Source: a bacterium | Lineage (GTDB): Bacteria; Verrucomicrobiota; Kiritimatiellia; RFP12; UBA1067 | Direction: 5' to 3' | Assembly: GCA_030537465.1 (NCBI GenBank) | Contig: JAUNMP010000013.1 | Location: 1-45,456, forward strand | DNA length: 45,456 nt | Shown here: positions 7,490 through 15,684 of the stretch, piece by piece | Numbering within the stretch: position 1 is the first letter of the stretch | Layout: every line of letters starts with the position of its first letter | Notes under the pieces: generated by a model | The model's input: the letters and a program-made list of their open reading frames with translations, nothing else | Told to the model about the DNA's origin: nothing | Database searches by the model: none | Program-made: the position numbers and the translations under genes

Positions 7490-9652
7490 TCATGGGCACC
7501 GAGTCCCCTTTCGGGCTCCGCCATCGACCACACTCCGCAATATGTCCTGAACCATCGCACTCAGCCCTGTGTAGGGATACTTGAGGTCGCGGTCGTACCA
7601 GTGCGCCCATTTGCCCTTGTTGTATTCGCGGTCAAGCGCGTCACGCGCACGAGAGGACTCGAGGGCCAGCTCGAGATGGCGCTTCACCGCAGCAGCGTTT
7701 CCTTCCTCCCGCGCGGTCGCCGCCAGCGTCAGCTCCGCGAGACACGTCGAGGCATGGCGCATAAAATCTGCGGGATACCGCAACCGCTCGAAAAGCTGCC
7801 GACGTTCCCCGTCCGTCATCTTCTCCTCCGCATACGCGATCTGGTCGAGGCAGCGCGCGAATCCGGCCGCCTGCGCCGAGGCCCGCGCCGCATAGCGCGT
7901 CCAGTCGCGGAGATACGGGAACATGTCCTGGTTGACACGGTCGTGAGCCTTCGCCGAGACATCCGTGAGCGCGTCCGGATCCACCACATAGCCGCCATTC
8001 ACGGCCGAGGGTGCCATCTTCGACTTCTGCCGCAGACGGCTGATCATGCTCTTCAACTGCGCATAGAGAACACCGTCGTTCAGGAGCGGCAGAGGCGCAC
8101 GTTCGCGCGGCGAACCATAGGATGAAATCGTATCGCGCGAAAGTTCCGTTTCATAGGCGGCAAAGTAGAGTTCGAAGGCGCGCGCCGCCGCCTTCGCGCC
8201 CGCACCGAAGCGCACCGCGCTCCAGCGCGTGAGATGGTCCGCGGAATTGAATCGTCCGCCATCCCGCACCAGCTCCGCCGCCGCGTCGAGCGTAAAGAGA
8301 AACGGCCGCACGTTCGAGACGTTGAAGAGAATGAAGTCCCGTGCGCCCTTCTGCCACGCATCCAGAACAACCTGCCGCGTCCGCTCCGGTGGGACGAGTT
8401 CGCACCAGTGGTTGCCGTGGACAACGGCCAGGTGGTAGTAGAGACCGTAGGGGCGTTCCGCCGGCAGCGTCTTGGCGCCGCCGAGATCCGGCTGGAACTT
8501 CAGTCCCGGGCTGTTGTCCGAGAAGACCACGATCGTCCCCTTCGGAATCTCCAGTAGCCCCTTGCGGTAGAAGTCCGCCCCTTCCATCCAGAGTTGCGTC
8601 GCGGAAAGGAAGTCATCCGACCCGGTTGCCTCCCGGATCATTTCCGCCTGCTCGCGCATCGCCTGCGAGATGAGACCCGCCCGGCGGCGATCCTCCTCCG
8701 AGGACTCCTCGCCCCAGTCACGCCAGCCGCCGCCCGGCTTCAGCAGCGCCCAGAACGGACGATCCCTGCGGCCGCGGAGCCCAAGCTGCCAGATGACATC
8801 CGGGACCTTCGCCCATTCGCCGATGTAGGTCTTCCACGCCTTGCGCCAGAGATCCGGATGCGACGCGAATGTCGTGTCTTTCATCTCCGGAAAATGCAAA
8901 TCGAGGAAAAGCGCGCCCGCACCGACGGGCTCCTGATGGTGCATCGTGATGTAGAGCCCGCGCGCGGACGCGACATCGACAAGACGCTTCTCGTCCGGAT
9001 TGAGGATGTCGACATAGCTCGCGCAGACCATGAGATTGAAGCCTGCGCGCACGGCGGCCTCATAGATTTTGTCCGCCAGCTTCGGACCAAAGCACACGTG
9101 ATAGAGTGGATAGTTGATCCGACGAGTGCCGTTCTCCTCGCGATGGAATCCGTTCAAGAAATCCTCGTCGTTGACGAACCAGCCGCGGAACTTGAACGCG
9201 GGATCGCCCTGCCGGATCGAGATGCCGGACTTCCATTCGCGGCTGGAGGACCTTTCAGGCTCACGACCGCTCCAGAAGTAGAACGGATCGACGCCGAGGC
9301 ACTCGCTCGCGAATCGGTAGAGACCGAACATCACGCCCCGGTCGTCCGATCCCGCGATTTTGAGCACGTTGCCCGGCCGCGTCTCGAGCGCATAGTTCTC
9401 CCATCCGCTCCCTTCGCGCGTCAGGACGATCGCGTTGCCCGCTGGCGCCGCATTCCCGCATCGAATCTCCGGACGCACGCCGAAGATCTTCTCGAGATCC
9501 CCGGCGACGTCCTGTGCCGCCTTCAGTACGAACGGACGGAACTCGCCCTGCAGGCACAGCACGGGAACGCGCTCCGAACGGATGGCAAATGGTTCCGCCG
9601 CACCCGCCCAAAGTCCCAGTGCGCAAACCGCCACCAGCACCTGCAGTTTCAT
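7490..9652 (-). CDS. Secreted GH115-like glycoside hydrolase (putative xylan alpha-glucuronidase)
   Basis: A 720-residue exported protein that resembles glycosyl hydrolase family 115, whose known members remove glucuronate or 4-O-methylglucuronate from xylan side chains. The GH115-like landmarks are RGWFVNDED (about 156-164), GLRGRRDRPFW, IVVFSDNSPGL, YYHLAVVHGNHW and FNVSNVRPF, in the usual order. It is shorter than typical GH115 proteins of 800-1000 residues and may lack a C-terminal domain. I chose the ATG at 9652, which starts the signal peptide MKLQVLVAVCALGLWAGAAEP behind AAGGGGG/GGAG, over the GTG seven codons earlier. It would release the glucuronate used by the neighbouring enzymes. 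Substrate is inferred. Confidence 0.75.
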   Translation of the reverse strand: MKLQVLVAVCALGLWAGAAEPFAIRSERVPVLCLQGEFRPFVLKAAQDVAGDLEKIFGVRPEIRCGNAAPAGNAIVLTREGSGWENYALETRPGNVLKIAGSDDRGVMFGLYRFASECLGVDPFYFWSGREPERSSSREWKSGISIRQGDPAFKFRGWFVNDEDFLNGFHREENGTRRINYPLYHVCFGPKLADKIYEAAVRAGFNLMVCASYVDILNPDEKRLVDVASARGLYITMHHQEPVGAGALFLDLHFPEMKDTTFASHPDLWRKAWKTYIGEWAKVPDVIWQLGLRGRRDRPFWALLKPGGGWRDWGEESSEEDRRRAGLISQAMREQAEMIREATGSDDFLSATQLWMEGADFYRKGLLEIPKGTIVVFSDNSPGLKFQPDLGGAKTLPAERPYGLYYHLAVVHGNHWCELVPPERTRQVVLDAWQKGARDFILFNVSNVRPFLFTLDAAAELVRDGGRFNSADHLTRWSAVRFGAGAKAAARAFELYFAAYETELSRDTISSYGSPRERAPLPLLNDGVLYAQLKSMISRLRQKSKMAPSAVNGGYVVDPDALTDVSAKAHDRVNQDMFPYLRDWTRYAARASAQAAGFARCLDQIAYAEEKMTDGERRQLFERLRYPADFMRHASTCLAELTLAATAREEGNAAAVKRHLELALESSRARDALDREYNKGKWAHWYDRDLKYPYTGLSAMVQDILRSVVDGGARKGTRCP

Positions 9653-9665
9653 CGCTCCAGCCCCC

Positions 9666-10517
9666 TTAGACACCCGCGCTTGCGAGGAAGCCGCCGTCGA
9701 CGGGGACCGTGATGCCCGTCACGAAACCGGCCTTCTCGTCGTCCAGAAGCCATTCGACGCAGCCGAGCAGTTCCGGAGCCTCTCCGAAACGTCCCGCAGG
9801 CGTGTGGTGGATGACCTGCTGGCCGCGCGGCGAGAATCCTCCATCCGGCGTCATCAGATACTGCTTGGAGCGCTCGTTCACGAAGAAGCCCGGCGCGACC
9901 GCGTTCACGCGGACCTTCGCAGGCGCCATGTACTGGGCGAAGAACATCGTCCAGTTGGCGATCGCCGCCTTGCTCATCGCATAGGGGGCGACGCGCGTGA
10001 GCGGACGGTAGGTGTTCATCGAGCCGAAGTTCAGGATCGAACCGCCACCGGAGACGGCCATCTGCTTGCCGAACACCTTGCTCGGGATGACCGTGCCGAT
10101 CGTGTTGATCTCAAGCACGCTCTTGAACGCGGCCATGTCGATGTCCCAGAAGCCGCGGTCCTTGTCGAAGTCCGTCGTGGGCGTCAGGTCCGCCTCGCTG
10201 TAGCGAAGACGCGAGGGCATCGCCTTCACGTTGTTCCCGCCGGCGCCGTTCACGAGGAACTTGCACGGGCCCCACTCCTTCAGCACGCGGTCGGCGATGT
10301 CCTGGATCGCCGCCTCGTCGGTGACATCCGCCGGCTCGATGCGGCAGACGCCGCCCTTCGCCGTGATCTCGGCCGCGGTCTTCTCGAGCTTGGACGCGGT
10401 GCGTCCAATGAGGACGACCTTCGCGCCCTTCTCCGCCAGATCGATGGCGATGCAGCTGCAGAGCGTCCCGCCCGCGCCCGTCACGACGGCAACCTTGTTT
10501 TCACAGAAAGTGGCCAT
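9666..10517 (-). CDS. SDR-family mannonate/fructuronate oxidoreductase
   Basis: A 283-residue short-chain dehydrogenase with the cofactor motif TGAGGTLCS (13-21) and the catalytic S166, Y179 and K183 (YAMSK). The C-terminal PVDGGFLASAG closes the fold. Its sequence resembles the SDR type of D-mannonate oxidoreductase found in Bacillus-type uronate clusters, which converts fructuronate to mannonate. The ATG at 10517 sits behind AAGGAGAGAG; a longer open frame upstream overlaps the previous gene and is not needed. The stop of the glycosidase gene overlaps this ribosome site, so the two are probably translationally linked. Substrate is inferred from context. Confidence 0.8.
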   Translation of the reverse strand: MATFCENKVAVVTGAGGTLCSCIAIDLAEKGAKVVLIGRTASKLEKTAAEITAKGGVCRIEPADVTDEAAIQDIADRVLKEWGPCKFLVNGAGGNNVKAMPSRLRYSEADLTPTTDFDKDRGFWDIDMAAFKSVLEINTIGTVIPSKVFGKQMAVSGGGSILNFGSMNTYRPLTRVAPYAMSKAAIANWTMFFAQYMAPAKVRVNAVAPGFFVNERSKQYLMTPDGGFSPRGQQVIHHTPAGRFGEAPELLGCVEWLLDDEKAGFVTGITVPVDGGFLASAGV

Positions 10518-10528
10518 TTTCTCTCTCC

Positions 10529-12148
10529 TTACCAGAACTTGAACCAGCACGTGGACATCATCGGGATGTTCGCGCGCTCCGTCAGCACACACGGGGAGTC
10601 GTAGACCGGCACGTTGTGGAACGTGATGACCGTCGGACCGACCACCTGGTTCTCTGCCGGGAATTCATAGACGCGGCCCGTGAAGAGGTCCACCCACACG
10701 GGATCCTTGAACGCCTTCATGTGTTCGCCCGTCAGCGTGAAAACGCCGGGACGCGTCGCGAAGCAGTCGCCCGGACGCTCGAACTTGAGGAGCTTGCGGC
10801 CATCGCGCGTGAGCGTGCCGTCGGCCGGACGCGCCTTGGCGGCGTTCTCCGCCTGCTTGGCCTTCTCATCCTTGTTCAGATAGGTGTAGTCGCGGCCGTG
10901 CGTCCAGAAGACGAACAGGTTGGACCCGTCGTTCTTGATGTAGTGGTAGGTGGAGAGCGAACCGTCGTCCGTGCCGAAGCCCGCCCGATGGTGTGAGTCC
11001 TTCACGCGCGTCAGCGTGTCGTCGAAGACGCTGACGACGTTCTGCACGGCGTAATAGGAGCGCTTGATGCCGATGACCTGCTTGTCCTCGTTCGCGCGGA
11101 TGAGGCCCTTGTTGTTCATGCCGCGCTGAACGCCCTTGCCCTCGTGGCGGAAGTCGCAGATCGTGTAGACGCTCGACGGCACGTCGTGGCCGAGATCGCC
11201 CAGCATGCGGCGCATGTCCCACTTCGCCTGGGAGTACTCGCTCCAGGCGATGTTCGCAAGCGCGAAGTTGTCCGTGCGCATCTCGCTCGGGCATCCGTTC
11301 TCGCCCTGCCACATCGTGGCATGGGGCGCATACTTCGCGAGCGCGGCCTTGAGCTTCTCGACGTTGGCGTAGGACTGCTCGGGAGCCGGCGTGTAGCCGT
11401 GGTAGATGAAGTTCTTGAAGAGGCCAACCTGGTCGCCCAGGCCCTTCAGGCAGTCCTCGAAGAAAATCGGGCTCGAGGTCGCGAGCGAAAGGCCGGTGAT
11501 CTCGGCGTCGGGGATGTTCTTCTTGACGATCTTCGCCGTGCGGATGTTGAAGACGGCGATCTGTTCGGGCGTCTTCTTGCCGGAACCGTCGTAGGGCGCG
11601 ATGTCGGGCTCATTCCACATCAGCCACTTGTTGACGCGGCCGGCAAAGTGCTTCGTGATCGCATCCACCCAGGCGTCCCAGCCCGCGAGGCCCTCCTCGC
11701 TCGTGGGGAAGCCGCCGGCGAGGTCCTGCGATCCGCCGCCATTGTAGATGGGGTTGCCATACGAGGTCTCGATGGCGCAGTCCACGCCCTCGGCGCGCAG
11801 CGTATCCACGATATGGTCGAGCCAGGCAAAATCATATTTGCCCTTCTCCTTCTCGCACTTGGCCCAGCCGCCCTGAAGGCGGACCAGCTTGATGCCGAGC
11901 GGCGCGACGTGTTCCTTGTACTCGTCGAAGTTCATGTAGTCGCGGTCGAGTATCTCGCAGCCGAGACGCCAGTTCTGCCCGTGGATCTCGCTCACGCCCC
12001 GGGGACGAATCGTTCCAATGCGCTTCAGGTCAACCGACAGCGGCGTCTTCACGCGGTCCGGGGAGGTGTCGCGCTGGACGTTGTGCACGCCCGCCGAGCA
12101 CGTCACGGCCGCGCCCAGGGCGGCCAGCATCATCATTTCACGCTTCAT
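10529..12148 (-). CDS. Secreted clan GH-A glycosidase (GH39/GH5-like)
   Basis: A 539-residue exported TIM-barrel glycosidase. A signal peptide (MKREMMMLAALGAAVTCSA) starts at the ATG at 12148, behind GAAGGTACCTGT. The retaining clan-A signature is clear: the acid/base E180 in LMWNEPD and the probable nucleophile E283 in MWQGENG. The region between about residues 60 and 380 forms the barrel, and a beta-rich C-terminal part follows. Its place between uronate isomerase and mannonate oxidoreductase suggests a hemicellulose or glucuronic-acid-bearing substrate. The exact family and linkage cannot be fixed by eye. Confidence 0.75.
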   Translation of the reverse strand: MKREMMMLAALGAAVTCSAGVHNVQRDTSPDRVKTPLSVDLKRIGTIRPRGVSEIHGQNWRLGCEILDRDYMNFDEYKEHVAPLGIKLVRLQGGWAKCEKEKGKYDFAWLDHIVDTLRAEGVDCAIETSYGNPIYNGGGSQDLAGGFPTSEEGLAGWDAWVDAITKHFAGRVNKWLMWNEPDIAPYDGSGKKTPEQIAVFNIRTAKIVKKNIPDAEITGLSLATSSPIFFEDCLKGLGDQVGLFKNFIYHGYTPAPEQSYANVEKLKAALAKYAPHATMWQGENGCPSEMRTDNFALANIAWSEYSQAKWDMRRMLGDLGHDVPSSVYTICDFRHEGKGVQRGMNNKGLIRANEDKQVIGIKRSYYAVQNVVSVFDDTLTRVKDSHHRAGFGTDDGSLSTYHYIKNDGSNLFVFWTHGRDYTYLNKDEKAKQAENAAKARPADGTLTRDGRKLLKFERPGDCFATRPGVFTLTGEHMKAFKDPVWVDLFTGRVYEFPAENQVVGPTVITFHNVPVYDSPCVLTERANIPMMSTCWFKFW

Positions 12149-12181
12149 ACAGGTACCTTCTTTCTCTTTTAAATCCAAATG

Positions 12182-13285
12182 TCAGACAGCGGCAACCAGC
12201 GCCTTGGAATTGCGGTAGCAGATGTTCTCCAGGATGGGACGGATCAACCCCGGATCGTCGGGGAAGTCACCGACGGCGATCTTCTCCGCCGTCCAGCGGC
12301 AGAGGATGCGGCGGAAGTAGTCGTGCCGAACGAACGAGAGAAGCGAACGGGAGTCCGTCGTCATTCCCACGAACGTGGAGAGCACGCCGTAGGCAGCATT
12401 CTTCTCCAGCACGTCGAGAATGCCCTCTTGGTGGTCGCACCACCACCAGGCCGGCCCCAGCTGGACCTTGCCCGGCTTGCCCGCCTCGTTGAAACTGCCC
12501 GCCAGCACCGCCAGCTGCGCATGGGCCTCGGGATTGAGGGAGAGGAGAATCGTCCGCGGCAGCACGCCGTCCCCCTCCAGCGCATTCAGCAGACGCGCGA
12601 CGATCTGCGGATCAACCGGGGCACGCATGCCCGCGTAGCCTCCGGCGGGGCCCGCGGCCACGCGCAGGCGGTCACTCGTCTGGCGCAGGGCGCCGAGATG
12701 CAACAGCATCGTCCAGCCGTGTCTCACGGCGAAGGTTGCCGCATCGCGCACCGACTGCATCATTTCCGGTTCCGAAAGTCGCGCCACATCGTCGATGGAG
12801 ATATCCAGCACACGGCCACCGCGCGCGTGGACACGCTCCATAGCGGCAACTTCGACCGGATCCCCTGCGTTCATGCGGTAACCGGGGTCGAAGTACTCGA
12901 CCCTGAAGGCGTTGAGCATCTTCCGCGGCGTCCAGGCGGAGAGAGAGACATTCGCGCCCGCTCCCCGCAGGTAGACCGCCTCGTCGAAACCAAGAAAAAC
13001 AAGCTCCATCTTCGCCCAGGCGAAAATCGGATTGCCGACGAGTTTGGGCAGGGTCCGCATCCAGGCGGACCACTTCTCCGTCTCAGGGACGTCGCCCGTG
13101 ATCAGCTCCTCGCGTTCGCCACAGATGCGCATGGCACGGTGCTTGTAGGGGTCGGCCTTCACCCACACCTCGTAGAGCGAGCCGAGGGGTCGGTTCGCCG
13201 CGATCCAGTCGAGGTCGAGATGATTGTGCCAGTCGATGACCGGCAAATCCTTCACCCACGAATAAAGTTCGTCATACGTCAGCAT
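12182..13285 (-). CDS. uxaC: Uronate isomerase, unusually short
   Basis: Isomerises glucuronate to fructuronate (or galacturonate to tagaturonate), the first cytoplasmic step of uronate breakdown. The N-terminal metal motif is WHNHL (H20, H22), followed by LYEVWVKADPYKHRAMR. The C-terminal half has LHLGALR, LSLNPEAHAQLAVLAGSF, LGPAWWWCDHQEGI and GMTTDSRSLLSFVRHDYFRR, all characteristic of the family. The protein has only 367 residues against roughly 430-470. The segment that normally holds the TTDDP and RPD motifs is missing between about residues 135 and 190, without a frameshift. It starts 9 bases behind the symporter stop. Confidence 0.88.
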   Translation of the reverse strand: MLTYDELYSWVKDLPVIDWHNHLDLDWIAANRPLGSLYEVWVKADPYKHRAMRICGEREELITGDVPETEKWSAWMRTLPKLVGNPIFAWAKMELVFLGFDEAVYLRGAGANVSLSAWTPRKMLNAFRVEYFDPGYRMNAGDPVEVAAMERVHARGGRVLDISIDDVARLSEPEMMQSVRDAATFAVRHGWTMLLHLGALRQTSDRLRVAAGPAGGYAGMRAPVDPQIVARLLNALEGDGVLPRTILLSLNPEAHAQLAVLAGSFNEAGKPGKVQLGPAWWWCDHQEGILDVLEKNAAYGVLSTFVGMTTDSRSLLSFVRHDYFRRILCRWTAEKIAVGDFPDDPGLIRPILENICYRNSKALVAAV

Positions 13286-13294
13286 GGCATTCCC

Positions 13295-14743
13295 TCATCT
13301 ACCTTCCAGCTCGCGGAAAATGCCGTCCTTGCCCTCCTGCTCGCGCGCTGAGGTCGGACACAGCCAACCACAGGCGAGATACGCGAGGAGGCACGCCGCG
13401 ACCTGCCAGACGGTCGCCCACTCCCAGGGGAGCTTCACGGCCACGTTGAAGACGAGCCCCGCCGCGACGCCCGCGATGATGCAGGCGTAGACGCCCGCCG
13501 TGTTCGGACGCTTCCAGAGAATGCCGAAGACGCTCGGAATCACGATCGGGACCCCGAAGAGCCCCATCAGCAGCTTGTTCGCCTCAAACGCTCCACCGAG
13601 CGCGCTGACGAACTGCGAACCGATCGCCACCAGCAACGCAACCGCGACCATTCCCAGCCGCCCAACCAGCAACATCTCCCGTCCCTCCGCCTGCGGACGA
13701 ATCAGACGCTGGTAGATGTCCTTCGAGAACACGCTCGACGTCACATTGAACTCCGAGGCCAGCGTCGAAAGCGTGGCCGCGAGCATGGCAGACACCATCA
13801 ACCCCAGCGCGCCCGGCGGCAGCAACTTCGTGCAGAGCGTGAGATAGGCCTCCTCCGGGTTGATGCCCGGCAACAGATGACGAGCCGCAATAGCGGGCAA
13901 CAGCGCCACCACGGGGAAGAGCAGCAGCAGCAACGCCGTGAGCAGCCCCATCTTGATCGCGCTCCTCTCGTCGGGGACGCTCTCAAGACGCTGGATAAAC
14001 GCCCAGTTTCCGTTGTACTTGATGAAGACGATCAGATAGTAGGCGAAAAGGAAGATGAAGGATCCACGATGCCCGTTGAAGGCATTGAAATGATCGGGCA
14101 GCGCCTGGGTCAATGCGCCGAGTCCGCCTGCAGCGTTGAGCGACATGAAGAGCATGGCGACCGCGGCGGTAAAGAGGATCGTGCATTGGATCACGTCCGT
14201 CACCAGCACGCTCCAGAGGCCGCCCGTGAGCGTGTAGGTGAGCACGATGGCGACCCCCAGCCAAATGCCCGCGGAAAGCGGAATGCCCAACAGCACGCTT
14301 GCGATCAGGCCGAGCGAGTAGAGGCGCACCATGTTGTCCAACACGCGGAAGGCGATGCCGCACCAGCTGATGAACTGCCGCACGCCGGACCCGTAGCGGC
14401 GCTCCAGGTACTCCATCGGCGTCGTCACATGGACGCGCTGCCAACGCCACGCGAAGATCCACGATCCCGCGACAACCGCGAACACCGTGCTCCAGAAGAC
14501 GAGGATCGCGACAAGACCGTCCTGATAGGCCACGCCCGCATGCGCGATGAAGACAAACGAGCTGATCATCGCCATGTAGCTCGAGACGGCCCCCATCCAC
14601 CAAGGGACCTTCTTGCCTCCGGAGAAGAAGTCCTTGGAGCTCTTCACAAAGCGTCCCATGAAGACTCCCGTGCAGAGTGTCACCGCGAAATATACGGCGA
14701 TCACGAGAAAATCCCAGAACTGAAGTGGCGTATTAATCGTCAT
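13295..14743 (-). CDS. Sodium:solute symporter (SSS family)
   Basis: A 482-residue inner-membrane transporter with about 12-13 hydrophobic segments. SSS-family features are KDFFSGGKKVPWWMGAVSSY near the start, TTPMEYLERRYGS, TGGLWSVLVTDVIQ, and SAMLAATLSTLASEFNVTSS with the sodium-site serine/threonine cluster. These carriers bring in sugars, sialic acid or uronates with sodium. Given the flanking uronate isomerase, uronate or uronate-oligomer uptake is likely but not shown. The ATG at 14743 gives a typical N-terminus; a longer frame upstream overlaps the amidohydrolase and is rejected. Confidence 0.88.
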   Translation of the reverse strand: MTINTPLQFWDFLVIAVYFAVTLCTGVFMGRFVKSSKDFFSGGKKVPWWMGAVSSYMAMISSFVFIAHAGVAYQDGLVAILVFWSTVFAVVAGSWIFAWRWQRVHVTTPMEYLERRYGSGVRQFISWCGIAFRVLDNMVRLYSLGLIASVLLGIPLSAGIWLGVAIVLTYTLTGGLWSVLVTDVIQCTILFTAAVAMLFMSLNAAGGLGALTQALPDHFNAFNGHRGSFIFLFAYYLIVFIKYNGNWAFIQRLESVPDERSAIKMGLLTALLLLLFPVVALLPAIAARHLLPGINPEEAYLTLCTKLLPPGALGLMVSAMLAATLSTLASEFNVTSSVFSKDIYQRLIRPQAEGREMLLVGRLGMVAVALLVAIGSQFVSALGGAFEANKLLMGLFGVPIVIPSVFGILWKRPNTAGVYACIIAGVAAGLVFNVAVKLPWEWATVWQVAACLLAYLACGWLCPTSAREQEGKDGIFRELEGR

Positions 14744-14766
14744 ATCACGTATCCAATCCTGAAAAT

Positions 14767-15681
14767 CTAGGATTCGAGTCCAATGAGGCGAAGCGGATTT
14801 CCGTAGCCGATTTCCCGGCAGACGGCCTCGGAGAGTCCAATGCGTTCGCGGAGAAGCGCCATCATCTTCGCCATCGGCGCCGTCGCCCCCACCAGGCAGT
14901 TGCGGGCGGGATTCCACAGGAGACCATCAGGTTCCAGTCGAGCATGCGCTCCGCACACCTCATACTCTCCCGGCGGCATGCCCGCGGGATACTGCGCATC
15001 GGAGACGGCGATCAGGCGTTCGACCGGCACGGCGCGCGCGTAGACCTTCAGCATCGTATCCGGGAGATGATGCCCATCGGGGATGAACATCACGGAGGCA
15101 CGCTCCTCCGCCAAGGCGGTGAAGACGATGTTGTCGTGGCGGGGGATCGCATTCGGGATGCCGTTTCCGAGATGGGTGAACGCCTTTGCGCCCGCGGCCA
15201 GACAGGGTTCCACCTCCGCGGGCTTCGCCGCCAACATGTGCCCCAGCGAGACGGCAATGCCCCGAGAGGAGACCATCCGCACGAAGTCCGGCATTCCGGG
15301 GATCTCCGCGGCGACGGTGACGAGGCGGACAATCCCTCCACAGGCTTCTTGATAACGGGTGAAGAGATCGAGATCCGGCGGACGCACCCATTCAACAGGA
15401 TGCGTGCCCACCGCACCCGGTTCAGAGGAGATGAACGGTCCCTCGAGATGGACGCCCGGAATCGCCCGGGCACACGTGGCACTTGCCTCCCGGGCGGCGG
15501 CAACAACGCGCAGATTCGCGCAGACGACCTCAGGATCGCCCGTCACGAACGTCGGCAGAAACATCCCCGTGCCGTCGGCGGCGAGACGGTCCACGACCGT
15601 CTTCACCGCGGCAACGGTGAGTCCCGCGGAATTGAAGTCGACTCCCGCGTAGCCATTGACCTGGAGGTCAACCCACGCCAT
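14767..15681 (-). CDS. NagA-like amidohydrolase lacking the N-terminal beta domain
   Basis: Resembles N-acetylglucosamine-6-phosphate deacetylase, which makes glucosamine-6-phosphate and acetate. The active-site set is present: E80 in HLEGPF, H148 in SLGHM, H170 in THLGNG, H204 in DGHHLP and D228 in VSDA. At 304 residues it is about 70-80 shorter than usual, because it starts at DLQVNG and so lacks the N-terminal half of the small beta-sandwich. No GlcNAc genes are adjacent, so another N-acyl or ester sugar substrate is possible. The ATG lies 3 bases behind the LarA-family stop, which suggests coupled translation. Confidence 0.75.
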   Translation of the reverse strand: MAWVDLQVNGYAGVDFNSAGLTVAAVKTVVDRLAADGTGMFLPTFVTGDPEVVCANLRVVAAAREASATCARAIPGVHLEGPFISSEPGAVGTHPVEWVRPPDLDLFTRYQEACGGIVRLVTVAAEIPGMPDFVRMVSSRGIAVSLGHMLAAKPAEVEPCLAAGAKAFTHLGNGIPNAIPRHDNIVFTALAEERASVMFIPDGHHLPDTMLKVYARAVPVERLIAVSDAQYPAGMPPGEYEVCGAHARLEPDGLLWNPARNCLVGATAPMAKMMALLRERIGLSEAVCREIGYGNPLRLIGLES

Positions 15682-15684
15682 GTC

